Below are positions 1-8,586 of a DNA stretch of 45,063 nucleotides, piece after piece; positions within the stretch are counted from its first letter, which is position 1; the number at the start of each line of letters is the position of its first letter. This DNA is from Opitutaceae bacterium (GTDB lineage Bacteria; Verrucomicrobiota; Verrucomicrobiia; Opitutales; Opitutaceae): assembly GCA_947471115.1 (NCBI GenBank), contig CANIXX010000003.1, positions 1 through 45,063 on the forward strand, written 5' to 3'. The notes below the pieces were generated by a model, which worked only from the letters and a program-made list of their open reading frames with translations, was not told the origin of the DNA and did no database searches. Made by a program: the position numbers and the translations under genes.

Positions 1-1439
1 GTGATTTTAACCAAGTCGCTAACCATGCCCTTTATGCTGCAACCGTTGTCGGTCTCCCACATCAGGATGGAGGGGTGGTTGCGGTCGCGGATGATGAGGT
101 TCCGGTGCAGCTCCTTCTTCAGCGTGAGCATCGGACCGGAAGCCTTCTGCAAGACGTATTCATCATCGCCGCTCGGCTGGGCGATCATCACTCCATAAGC
201 GTCGCAGGCGGCGACGGTCTCCGGACTGCTGGCGCAATGGCCGGGCCGAACAAAACGGCCCCCGGCCTCGGCCACGAGACGGATATCGCGCCACTGCTGC
301 TCCTCGGGCACCGCAGTGCCCAAGGCAGGGTATTCATAGCGCAGGCCGAACCCCCACAGCACATGCGGCCGTCCATTGATCGACGGATAATACCGGTCCC
401 AAGTAATCACCCGGATGCCGAGCGGACTTTCGACCACATCCACCACCCGACCGTCGCGCTTCACCGTACTCACCACCTTGTAGAGGTAAGGCTTCCCATA
501 AGGACTCCAGGCGGGATACCACAACTTGGGATTGGCGATGTTGGCCAATTGGCTGAACACATGGGACTGCTGGCTGGGAATGGTCGCGGATTCCGTCAAC
601 GACGCGACCACCTTGCGATCGGCATCAACCACCGTGGTGGTTAATTCGATGGTTTTCGCGGAGGACGACTCGTTTTCCACGTTGGTCTTCACGCTGATCT
701 TGGCGGCCGTGTCATCGGCGGAAACGGTCGCCACATGGGTGCCCCATTTCTTCACCACCGCATAGACGTTGAGCGGTACATATACCTGATCGGTAACAAT
801 CAGCTTCACCGGCCGGAAAATGCCCCCCATCCCCATGGAGAACATAAACCGGGTACCGAAACCCGGCGCCACAAACCAGGGAGCCTTACCGTTGGAGACG
901 CGTACCGCTAGAGTGTTACCGTCCGGACCAAATTTCACCACCTTGGTCACATCGACCACGAAACCCACAAAACCATGGACATGAGTGGCCTCCTGATTGG
1001 CGACGGCACTGCTCCCTGGCATGAAAGTGCCATTAATATACACAGCAGCGGCAACGTTAACGCCCTCGAACTCTATAAATATTTTCCGATCTTTGAGCGA
1101 CTCGTCCAAGATGAAGCTTTTCCGGTACCATGCAGTGTCCTGATAGGGCTTATCGTAGCCCTTTTTTATGTTCACATAAGTGTCGGTATCATTGAAGCAG
1201 TGGGGAATGCCCACGCTCTGCCAAGACCGGTCATCAAAGCCGGGTTCTTTCGCCTCAGGGAAGGGATCACCCTGGGCAAACTTCCACCCCGTATTGCCCA
1301 GATTAATGGTAACCCGGTGGCCGGTATCGGCCTGGGGGGCCGCGTTGCATAAGACGGTAACGGCGATCCACAATAAGGAGACGCGCAACCCACGGGACCA
1401 CCTCGATAGCGAATCAAAAACAGGATAAGAGGAGCACAT
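1..1439 (-). CDS. Glycoside hydrolase family 2 protein, 3' end outside window
   Basis: About 479 codons are visible, from an ATG at 1439 to the window edge. The N-terminus is a basic stretch followed by a hydrophobic segment (SLLWIAVTVLCNA), so the protein is probably exported. Next come the GH2 sugar-binding jelly roll (TGWKFAQGDPFPEA, then a tryptophan-rich DRSWQSVGIPHCFND), the immunoglobulin-like middle domain and the start of the TIM barrel (RNHPSILMWETDNG). GH2 enzymes are retaining exo-glycosidases, commonly beta-galactosidases or beta-glucuronidases. The position where the family usually has the Asn-Glu acid/base pair reads Asn-Gly here, so activity or mechanism may differ. The nucleophile region lies beyond the edge. 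No Shine-Dalgarno sequence precedes the ATG. Family assignment is firm; substrate is unknown. Confidence 0.85.
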   Translation of the reverse strand, partial: MCSSYPVFDSLSRWSRGLRVSLLWIAVTVLCNAAPQADTGHRVTINLGNTGWKFAQGDPFPEAKEPGFDDRSWQSVGIPHCFNDTDTYVNIKKGYDKPYQDTAWYRKSFILDESLKDRKIFIEFEGVNVAAAVYINGTFMPGSSAVANQEATHVHGFVGFVVDVTKVVKFGPDGNTLAVRVSNGKAPWFVAPGFGTRFMFSMGMGGIFRPVKLIVTDQVYVPLNVYAVVKKWGTHVATVSADDTAAKISVKTNVENESSSAKTIELTTTVVDADRKVVASLTESATIPSQQSHVFSQLANIANPKLWYPAWSPYGKPYLYKVVSTVKRDGRVVDVVESPLGIRVITWDRYYPSINGRPHVLWGFGLRYEYPALGTAVPEEQQWRDIRLVAEAGGRFVRPGHCASSPETVAACDAYGVMIAQPSGDDEYVLQKASGPMLTLKKELHRNLIIRDRNHPSILMWETDNGCSIKGMVSDLVKI

Positions 1440-1579
1440 AAAATTGTTTTAGCTGAATAAAATGAGGGGAAAGGAGGGACTCGCAGCACTGGTATAAATC
1501 AAGACAACGCCTATTTCAGAATTTTGCCGCTTTTTCTTATTTGGAGCGTGGCTATTGAATGCCGTTCTCCCGTGCCCCA

Positions 1580-1589
1580 TTGCGCGTAA
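1580..1589 (+). promoter_or_regulatory. Weak match to the TTGCG operator-like motif
   Basis: TTGCGCGTAA lies about 140 bp upstream of the GH2 start at 1439 and just beyond the stop of the neighbouring gene. It resembles the motif found before other carbohydrate genes in this window, but it is one of the poorer matches. Confidence 0.25.
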
Positions 1590-1606
1590 TTTCCTAACGC
1601 GGGATA

Positions 1607-3079
1607 TCAGTTCTTCGGCTCATCTCGGTCTGCAAGCTCCTGGAGTTTTTTGCTGGTGATGAGCTGCACCTTGCCCCCATTCCTTGTTGCCAGTTTACCG
1701 AGCTTTGCCATCGAGTCGTTGGGGTTTTCGGCCGGCCCGACGAAAAGGAAAACATTCAACTCCGCGCGCTCTTTGAGTAGGGCCCGTTGCAGCTGGGAAA
1801 CATACAACAAAATCTCAGCGTACTCAGTGCCCTCTATATCATTATACCCTCCTGGTACATGAATCGGCTTCCCCTCTTTGTTGCTCCAGCCTGTGTAGTC
1901 GCGCTGGATACTAAACCCCTGACGCTTGAGCGCGGCTTGGAAATCAGAATCCCAAATCCGGTTAACGTTCTGAATCACAAACGGGGGCTTCCCCTGCGCC
2001 TTGAGCTTGGCGTTGATCGCATTCAACTGGGCTTGAGCCTTGGCATCGGAGGCGCTGCGAGCGGCGCGGACAGCCTCGACGTCCACTCCGGCGCGTTTTA
2101 ACTCGGCGAGTGTTTGCTCGTACGCCTTTTTGCGCTTGGCGAGTTCCGCCCCATCTACTTTCCCAATTCCTTTTCCTGGCCCTGTGGTGATTGTGTAGAT
2201 CACATCGGGGCCCATTTCGAGGCCGCAGCGCAGTGCCTTTAGCCACAGCGATACGGATAAGTCCGAATCGAGGCCGGCATTTGGCAGCGGCTTCGGCGCC
2301 CATGCGACCCGCCTCACTCCTTTTAGGCCCAGTTTTGCCGAATCGGTATTAAGAGGTTTGAACCACTCAAAGAACCGAGTCTTGTTGGCAGTGGTCGCTG
2401 GCAGCAACTTGGTGTCGAACGGGCTGACCATGCCGCCCATGTCATTATCTGAATCAAAGAGGACGACACCGAATTCGGCACTTGGGGGGAGGCGGCTGAC
2501 CAGTTTCATTGTCTCTTCGCGAATGATCTTAAATGCCTCGAATCCGCCCTTGCGGATGTCCAAGAGCCTTGGGCCGACCTCGATCACAAAAACGACCTTG
2601 GAGGCGCGCTGGCTAGTGGTGCCCAAAAAACTCATACTCATAAACCCACTGCCTAACCCAGACCCCGCCCCCAGACCCGTGCCGTAACCGGTTCCGGTGC
2701 CCATCCCACCGGCTCCGGACCCGAACCCTGTGCCAGCGAGCGCACTCGCTCCTACCGATGGCAGGTCCGGCAAGGCCGGAAGCGCCAACGCATTCGACGC
2801 GGTTGAGAAAATACGATTGGCCGAAACCGGCGAGGCGCTGGCCGAGCCACCGCCTTTACGGGCGACTTGCAGGCGGTGTTCAGCCTTTTTTTGTAAGATG
2901 TTTTCGGAAGCGGCCGCCGCCTCGAAGTTTTTCTTTTTACCGAGGATCTGTTCGCTGACGACAAAGTAGCCGGCCACGGCGACCAGAACCATGTGTACGA
3001 TTACGGTGGTTAGTAAGGGTACACTGGAGGTTAGTCGGGTGTAGAGTTTTTTAGAAAGGCGCGGAGTGGGGGTGGACAT
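1607..3079 (-). CDS. Membrane-anchored von Willebrand factor A-like protein
   Basis: This is a 490-residue protein with a short basic N-terminus and one transmembrane helix at about residues 19-41. An alanine-rich, charged stretch (about 50-75) follows, then a Gly/Ser linker with many GTG and GSG repeats (about 105-150), then a domain of about 330 residues that resembles a von Willebrand A fold (KVVFVIEVGPRLLD, then EFGVVLFDSDND). The metal-site DxSxS motif expected after the first strand is replaced by EVGPR, so the MIDAS is probably not functional. An Ala/Lys-rich insertion with coiled-coil character lies near residues 300-350. Single-helix proteins with a glycine linker and a VWA domain occur in Verrucomicrobiota, often near secretion or Tol/Exb-like genes, but none is seen here. 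Its function is unknown and it may be unrelated to the sugar genes. Confidence 0.75.
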   Translation of the reverse strand: MSTPTPRLSKKLYTRLTSSVPLLTTVIVHMVLVAVAGYFVVSEQILGKKKNFEAAAASENILQKKAEHRLQVARKGGGSASASPVSANRIFSTASNALALPALPDLPSVGASALAGTGFGSGAGGMGTGTGYGTGLGAGSGLGSGFMSMSFLGTTSQRASKVVFVIEVGPRLLDIRKGGFEAFKIIREETMKLVSRLPPSAEFGVVLFDSDNDMGGMVSPFDTKLLPATTANKTRFFEWFKPLNTDSAKLGLKGVRRVAWAPKPLPNAGLDSDLSVSLWLKALRCGLEMGPDVIYTITTGPGKGIGKVDGAELAKRKKAYEQTLAELKRAGVDVEAVRAARSASDAKAQAQLNAINAKLKAQGKPPFVIQNVNRIWDSDFQAALKRQGFSIQRDYTGWSNKEGKPIHVPGGYNDIEGTEYAEILLYVSQLQRALLKERAELNVFLFVGPAENPNDSMAKLGKLATRNGGKVQLITSKKLQELADRDEPKN

Positions 3080-3408
3080 ACAGAGAGGATTTACTAACTC
3101 ATATGAAACTAAATCCGTTAAGCGTTGGGGTGTAACGTCGGCTTAGTTTTTTCCGGATCACAGACAAAATTCGTTTTTTTGGGGGGGGGGGACGTAATCG
3201 AGGTAAAAGAGGTACTCCTGTCGCCCTCATTATGCTGCATATCAACCCGCCCCAATAGCTATTTTCGCGTATTTAAGGTGCTTTTTTGCGCATAATATTA
3301 GTGGCGCGAGCCTCCGGAACACATACCGACAGTTAACCGGCAAGATAAAGTTCGCCCATGCCGTGGGCGCGAGAGGAGGCACTGGTCGGGGGGCAAAATC
3401 ACACGGTT
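3080..3408. other. Intergenic DNA with G11 tract and TTTTCGCG-type motifs
   Basis: No convincing gene is present. The stretch contains a T7 run followed by eleven Gs (3181-3191) about 100 bp upstream of the VWA-like gene, and AT-rich DNA with ATTTTCGCGTA near 3261 and TTTTTTGCGCAT near 3282. These resemble the operator-like motif seen elsewhere in the window. The promoter of the VWA-like gene should lie here. Confidence 0.5.
3181..3191 (+). repeat. Poly-G tract, 11 bases
   Basis: An uninterrupted run of eleven Gs directly follows seven Ts, about 100 bp upstream of the start codon of the minus-strand VWA-like gene. Tracts of this length are prone to slipped-strand length changes. Confidence 0.9.
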
Positions 3409-3765
3409 CACCGCAATCCAACCGAATTAATCCATGCGCATTTGTGCCCATCGACTCATCATCAGCCCCGGCGGGTTACGCAGTCGGTATTCAAGCCGCC
3501 AGAGGACGCCACATGGCAAAACCAAGTTGAGCGATGGCGCCCGTTGATGTTAAAATTTAGGCCAACGCCCCACTTCGACCGGTTCAAATTCACACCACTT
3601 GCGCAAAGTTGTATGTTTTGGGGTGTCCGCGTGGGTATCCGAACGGCGTTGCGAGTGCTAAGGTTGGGATTCGTTTTAAGCACCGTCATCAGTTCAGGCA
3701 ATTCACCTCGGCGCATCCTCCACCTGTTCGTTTTAAATTTGCAGCCGCCATCGCTTTATCCACTA
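3409..3765 (+). repeat. Diverged upstream repeat, copy 1, ending in a decayed gene start
   Basis: This 357-bp segment aligns along its whole length with 6520-6874, at roughly three quarters identity by eye. The longest shared runs include AAAACCAAGTTGAGCGATGG and ATTTAGGCCAACGCC. The last 50 bp correspond to the start of the PEP-CTERM gene in copy 2, but the ATG is GCG here, so this end is a dead gene start. It lies about 160 bp upstream of the gene at 3927 and may supply its promoter. Confidence 0.85.
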
Positions 3766-3926
3766 CCAACGTGGTCAAAAACGGCTTGGTCCATGGACAG
3801 AATAACACAACGGATGCCTTAGGTATCTCGACTGACCCAGGCTCGTGGAGACCCCAAGTTCCACTCGCAGCTTAATTACGCTCAAATTACTGCAATACAG
3901 GCTATTAAAGAATTTTAACCCCACCC

Positions 3927-6068
3927 ATGAAGTTCATTTCGTTCTGTCTGCTAATGCTGAGTGTGATTTCCCACGCTGAAACCACGATTTCTCCTGTAGA
4001 TTCCCCTCAATTGCGGTTTGCCTTGGCGGAAATCAAAAGCGCGGCGAGGGGCGCGAACCAAACCGTGCCCGAGATCACCATCGAGTTGAAAACGGGCCCA
4101 GCTCAGAGCTATCAAATCGAGCGTGAGGGTTCCAAAGTACGCGTGATCGGCGGCGACGCGAACGGGGCGATGTATGGAGGTTTGGATGTTGCGGAGGCAG
4201 TCCGCTTGGGAACCCTCGCGGAACTCAAGGGCGGCGAGCATAAGCCCCACATTGCCAAACGCGGCATCAAGCTCAACGTCCCGCTGGATCTGCGCACGCC
4301 GAGTTACTCAGACAGTGGCGACGCTGCGCAGGCAAACATTCCGGAAATGTGGAAGCGTGAGTTCTGGACTGAGCTCCTGGACGGCATGGCGCGGAACCGT
4401 TACAACGTTCTCTCGCTGTGGAACCTGCATCCCTTCCCGTCCATGGTGAAGGTGCCCGAATTTCCGGACGTCGCCCTCGACGACGTTTGGCGTACGCGGG
4501 AAAAGCTGCCGGAAGCTACCAGCTTCAAGGGCACCCTCATGGCCGAACCCGATCTGTTGGCCAACCATGAGGTGGTTAAAAAAATGGGGATCGACGAAAA
4601 AATTGCCTTCTGGCGGTGGATGATGCAGTACGCCCAAGAACGCGGGATCCAAGTTTATATATTTACATGGAACGTGTTTATTTACGGCGCCGAGGGAAAG
4701 CACGGCATCACCGACAGCTTGGAGAACGATATTACTAAAAAATATTACCGGACCAGCGTGCGGGAAATGGTGAAAACTTATCCTTTACTGGCGGGCATGG
4801 GAATCACGGCGGGCGAAGCGATGCCGAGGAAAATAAGTGCCAAGATCAAGGAAGCCTGGTTGTGGGACACCTATGGCGAGGGAGTGCGCGATGCCTTGAA
4901 GGATGAACCCAAGCGGGTGTTTCCGCTGATTCACCGGCTTCACTGGGCGGATGAGGGCGTGATTCTCAACGCCTTTAAAGATTATCCCGGTCCATTTGAA
5001 TTCAGCTTCAAGTATTCGATGGCCCACATGTATTCGATTCCCAATCCGCCCTTTATCCAGCCAATACTCAAGCAGCTAACCCGGGGAAGGAAAACGTGGC
5101 TAACCGTGCGTAACGACGATATTTATTCCTTCCGCTTCGGCGACCCGGTTTTTACGCGCAACTTCATCGTGAACATTCCGCCTGCCGAGAAAATCGCGGG
5201 CTTTTACATGGGGTCCGATGGCTATACGTGGGGTCGTGAATTTATCGATCGCAATCCGGCACCCGGTCCAAGGCCATTGGTCATGGAGAAACAATGGTAT
5301 TCATTTATGCTCTGGGGGCGGCTCGCCTACGAGCCTCAGCTGCCCGATTCCCATTTCGAGAAAGTCCTTGCTGCCCGCCATCCCAAGGCCGATTCAAAAT
5401 CTCTCTATAAAGCCCTTCAGGGCGCCTCGCAGGTCATGCCGTTGGTCAACCGATTTTTCTGGAAGCCCAACGACTACCAGTTCTTTCCCGAGGCGTGCTC
5501 AGGTCATCCCACATTAAAGGGATTCTACACCGTGAAGGACTTTATGGATGGAGTCTCCATGGAGGGTTCGTATGTGCTTAGTATCCGCGCCTGGCTGAAA
5601 AAACTCGCCGCCAAGGAGCCGATGAAGCAGACAACCCCGCTCCAAATCGCCGACGCCTTGGAAGCTGCCGCGGAGGAGACGATCCACTCGATCGAAGGCT
5701 TACGAAAGGCCTCGGAACAGGACTTGGAGTTGAAAAAGACCCTGAATGACTGTGAGGCATTGTCATGGCTGGGGCGCTATTATTCGGCGAAGATTCGCGC
5801 AGCCTGTTCGCTCGCGCAGTTTGACGCCAGTGATGACAAGGTGGAGCGCGAAGCGAGCATTCGATCTTTGACCGATGCGCTCTCCCACTGGAAGCAGTAC
5901 GCGGCGGTCCGCGATGGGCAATACCTCCCGGCACTCTACGCCAGGGTCGGCTACGTGGATATCACCGCCCTCACAACCAATGTAGCCGAGGACATCAAAA
6001 TCGCTCAAAGTTGGAAACCGAGCAGTTCCCGGAGCGCGCCCCGCGCGTCGGCCGGACCTGAGCTATAG
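3927..6068 (+). CDS. Secreted glycoside hydrolase-like protein with GH67/GH20-type N-terminal domain
   Basis: This is a 713-residue protein with a signal peptide (MKFISFCLLMLSVISHA). Residues about 20-100 look like the alpha/beta N-terminal domain found in GH67 and GH20 enzymes, including the typical end GAMYGGLDVAEAVRLG. A large domain of TIM-barrel character follows (RNRYNVLSLWNLHPFP, QVYIFTWNVF, IAGFYMGSDGYTWG), then an alpha-helical C-terminal part (about 540-700). The overall look is closest to alpha-glucuronidase-type proteins, but the exact family and catalytic residues were not recognised. The ATG at 3927 has no Shine-Dalgarno sequence; the leader is C-rich. The gene stands alone on the plus strand after the diverged repeat and may use a promoter in it. 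A role in removing uronic acid or another acidic sugar is only a guess. Confidence 0.65.
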   Translation: MKFISFCLLMLSVISHAETTISPVDSPQLRFALAEIKSAARGANQTVPEITIELKTGPAQSYQIEREGSKVRVIGGDANGAMYGGLDVAEAVRLGTLAELKGGEHKPHIAKRGIKLNVPLDLRTPSYSDSGDAAQANIPEMWKREFWTELLDGMARNRYNVLSLWNLHPFPSMVKVPEFPDVALDDVWRTREKLPEATSFKGTLMAEPDLLANHEVVKKMGIDEKIAFWRWMMQYAQERGIQVYIFTWNVFIYGAEGKHGITDSLENDITKKYYRTSVREMVKTYPLLAGMGITAGEAMPRKISAKIKEAWLWDTYGEGVRDALKDEPKRVFPLIHRLHWADEGVILNAFKDYPGPFEFSFKYSMAHMYSIPNPPFIQPILKQLTRGRKTWLTVRNDDIYSFRFGDPVFTRNFIVNIPPAEKIAGFYMGSDGYTWGREFIDRNPAPGPRPLVMEKQWYSFMLWGRLAYEPQLPDSHFEKVLAARHPKADSKSLYKALQGASQVMPLVNRFFWKPNDYQFFPEACSGHPTLKGFYTVKDFMDGVSMEGSYVLSIRAWLKKLAAKEPMKQTTPLQIADALEAAAEETIHSIEGLRKASEQDLELKKTLNDCEALSWLGRYYSAKIRAACSLAQFDASDDKVEREASIRSLTDALSHWKQYAAVRDGQYLPALYARVGYVDITALTTNVAEDIKIAQSWKPSSSRSAPRASAGPEL

Positions 6069-6519
6069 TAAGATTAATTACCGCGGCCATACACTCAGAA
6101 GGTGTATTTCATACTAAATTGCGTGCCGTCCACTCCCACCAGTCGCAGTTCGTGGTAAAACGCCTCGGGATACATCGGGTGCGTTCGAGGAAATCACCCT
6201 TCGTCATTTTTTCACCAAGAAAACTCACGAAAAGGCCGCGAAACCCAATGGCACTGATTTTGATCGGCTTCATTTTCGCGTAATTTCATAATTTTAAGTG
6301 GTTAACTGGATTGATCGTGTCGATTGCTCCGTGGTTTGCCCTACAGCGACACACCTCGGAGGCTCGCGGCAAAAGCCGGAAAATAATGAGGCGAAAGTAG
6401 CGCAGACTGGAAGTCTGCGCTACTTGCCTGTGGCCCAGCCAAGGCCAACTTAATCGGGTATCCAACTCTCATGCTACTAATAGCATCTGGATTGTTACTT
6501 GAGCGGCATTGGGGCGATC
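6069..6519. other. Intergenic DNA without a recognised gene
   Basis: No credible coding sequence is present. A weak stem (ATACAC...GTGTAT near 6089-6107) followed by TTTC might end transcription of the upstream gene. ATTTTCGCGTAATTTC near 6271 resembles the operator-like motif. A long perfect hairpin is at 6395-6425. Confidence 0.5.
6395..6425. repeat. Perfect 14-bp inverted repeat with 3-base loop
   Basis: AAGTAGCGCAGACT is followed by GGA and then its exact reverse complement AGTCTGCGCTACTT. There is no T-run after it, so it looks more like a dispersed REP-type palindrome than a classical terminator. Confidence 0.85.
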
Positions 6520-6874
6520 CACCGCAATCCAGTCAGATTGGTCCATGCGCATTTATGCCCATCGGCTCTTCTGCAGTCCCGGCGGATTGCGCCGTCGATA
6601 TTCCAAACGCCGGAGGACGTCACACGACAAAACCAAGTTGAGCGATGGCGTCCGTTGATGCTGAAATTTAGGCCAACGCCTCATTTCCGACCGGTTCAAA
6701 TTCGCGTCATTTACGCAAAGTTGTATGTTTTATGGCGCTTCAGTGAATATCCGAACGACGTTGCGAATGTTAAGGTGTGCTTAGTTTTAAGCACTACATC
6801 AGCTCAATCGCTAACCACTATGCATCCTTCCAACGTTCGCCTCAAATTAACCACAGCCGTTGCTTTATCCACTC
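6520..6874 (+). repeat. Diverged upstream repeat, copy 2, with intact gene start
   Basis: This is the counterpart of 3409-3765. It holds the leader region of the PEP-CTERM gene and its first 55 bp including the ATG at 6820. TTTACGCAAAG at 6710-6720 is a reverse-strand match to the TTGCGT motif. Confidence 0.85.
6710..6720 (-). promoter_or_regulatory. Operator-like TTGCGTAAA motif
   Basis: CTTTGCGTAAA reads on the minus strand, 100 bp upstream of the PEP-CTERM start codon. The same place in repeat copy 1 reads CTTTGCGCAAG. It matches the motif shared by the carbohydrate genes. Confidence 0.4.
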
Positions 6875-8166
6875 TCGCCGCCGCTATAAGCAGTGCCGCT
6901 GATATTACGGCAACGCTGACGGCGAACCCAACTGCCAATTTCAACCTGACGAGCGATTCGACGATCAGCGGCTCCACCGACCTCGCTCTATCTGGGGATT
7001 TCACCAATAGTGGGGCCAGCAACAGACTAACGGTCAATAACACAGGACTAACCACCTTTGCCGGGCCTGTGTGGATTAGTGAAAGCACCGCTAATCGCAG
7101 TCTCACGTTCAGCGGCACTGGGAACATCCTCATCAGTGGTGCGATCGGCAAAAACGCAGCCGGCGGGAGCGCGTCGACAAATGGAAATTTTTCTTATAGC
7201 GGCAGTGGAATCCTTACTTTGGCAGGTGCCAATACCTTCGGCGGAAGTATTGGCGTGAGTGGTGGCGGCACGGTCAGTGTGAGTAATCTCAGTACGGCCA
7301 CACCCACATCTATCTCCTTTTTTCGCATCGGCGGAGGTACTTCGACTAGCACCGGCCGATTGCTCTACACAGGCAGCGGAGAAACTTACAACAAGCAGAT
7401 CGGAGTCGGAACAGCTGTCGGAGACTCGGTCGGTATCATTGACCAAACTGGAACTGGGCAGCTCACTCTGAGTGGCGGTGTCACGGCATCCCATAGTGGC
7501 AATAAAACACTTATCCTTCAGGGCTCAACCAACGGCGCGGTCGCGGCGATCACCAAAGGCTTAAGCACCAGCTTTGCCCTCATCAAACAGGGCGCGGGCA
7601 CCTGGTCGCTCTCTGGAGTCAACGACTTCACCGGCACGACCACGGTTGAGCAGGGGACATTGACGCTGACGGGTTCACTTGCCAGCACTCGCATCGCGGT
7701 GGGCAACGGGGCGACCTTTGACTTCCAAAAATCAGGAACCAACGTTTTGACCAGAAACTTTACCCTGACCGAGGGTGCCTCGCTGATCGGCAGTGCTACC
7801 AACAGTTTTGCCTCCAGCGGAACCACCACGCTGGCGGCCGACCTCAGCGACGGGTTCACCGCGATCACCTTAGGGGCCACCTTCACTGCCTCAGGCATCC
7901 TCAACTTCGACTTAACTAATATATCTGAGGGAGTTTACGGATTGTTTTCCGGTACGACCCCGACAGGAGCGTTCACCAGCGTGGTCGGTACCGGTTTCAT
8001 CACCGCAGATAACTTCACGGGCACGGTGAACGGATTTAACTATTCTTTTAATAATAGCTCAAACACACTCTCGATTTCGGCAGTTCCTGAGCCGGCGACC
8101 TACGGTGCCTTGGCCGGATTGGGTATTTTGGGCTTTGCGGTTTACCGCCGCCGCCGGGCAAGCTAA
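6820..8166 (+). CDS. PEP-CTERM protein with autotransporter-associated beta-strand repeats
   Basis: This is a 448-residue exported protein. The ATG at 6820 is preferred over upstream in-frame codons because it begins a clean signal peptide (MHPSNVRLKLTTAVALSTLA, cleaved near SSAAD) and because the region before it is a noncoding repeat. The body is rich in Gly, Ser and Thr, with at least two passenger-associated beta-strand repeats (GSGILTLAGANTFGG and GAGTWSLSGVNDFTG), which predict a parallel beta-helix. The C-terminus is a textbook PEP-CTERM sorting signal: VPEPATYG, a hydrophobic helix (GLGILGFAVY) and RRRR. Such proteins are cut and anchored or released by an exosortase, which is not encoded in this window. 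It is probably a surface or matrix protein; the ligand is unknown. Confidence 0.9.
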   Translation: MHPSNVRLKLTTAVALSTLAAAISSAADITATLTANPTANFNLTSDSTISGSTDLALSGDFTNSGASNRLTVNNTGLTTFAGPVWISESTANRSLTFSGTGNILISGAIGKNAAGGSASTNGNFSYSGSGILTLAGANTFGGSIGVSGGGTVSVSNLSTATPTSISFFRIGGGTSTSTGRLLYTGSGETYNKQIGVGTAVGDSVGIIDQTGTGQLTLSGGVTASHSGNKTLILQGSTNGAVAAITKGLSTSFALIKQGAGTWSLSGVNDFTGTTTVEQGTLTLTGSLASTRIAVGNGATFDFQKSGTNVLTRNFTLTEGASLIGSATNSFASSGTTTLAADLSDGFTAITLGATFTASGILNFDLTNISEGVYGLFSGTTPTGAFTSVVGTGFITADNFTGTVNGFNYSFNNSSNTLSISAVPEPATYGALAGLGILGFAVYRRRRAS

Positions 8167-8586
8167 GTACGCGAATAGAATACTCTGGGTATAGGTAGCA
8201 CATGAGCGGTTGGCAGTATTTTACCCACCGCTTTCCAATCGATACGTCGAGTACGCTTGATGATGCAAGTGATTGATTCCGTTTCGCACTCAAAGCAATA
8301 CAAACAAACCGGTTTTAACCGCTAATGAATGCTAATGGCCGCCAATAAAAACCAGGGCGAATTGCTTCTGAATTAGCGTATCTTAGCGTTCATTAGCTGT
8401 TAAGAATCCTTAGATGAATACTTGGCCGGCTGATCGCTCCAGACTTGGTTGGCGTAGTGGTAGTTGGGTTTTTATTCGTATGAATGCAAAGCGGCATCAG
8501 GCCGCTGACCACGGGCCGCCGCCAACAGTTTGAGCATAATACTCCATCCAAATAATAGGATACGGCGAATGCAAAATGGCGTTGGT
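8167..8586. other. Intergenic DNA between convergent genes
   Basis: No gene is seen. The region holds a long imperfect inverted repeat at 8315-8403 and a small stem (AGCGGC 8490-8495 with GCCGCT 8501-8506) that might end the minus-strand operon, although no T-run follows it. Confidence 0.5.
8315..8403. repeat. Inverted repeat with 21-bp arms
   Basis: The arm at 8315-8335 (TTAACCGCTAATGAATGCTAA) pairs with 8383-8403, with two mismatches and a 47-base loop. Each arm holds two GCTAAT-type words. It sits between two convergent transcription units and could be a dispersed intergenic repeat or a terminator-like structure. Confidence 0.7.

Noticed and set aside
3358-3875. Two short plus-strand frames before the gene at 3927
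   Set aside because: They fall in the diverged repeat, have no protein features, and the corresponding frames are not kept in copy 2.
6499-6819. 107-residue N-terminal extension of the PEP-CTERM gene
   Set aside because: The stretch is the diverged repeat also found at 3409, with no protein-like conservation, and the ATG at 6820 opens a good signal peptide.
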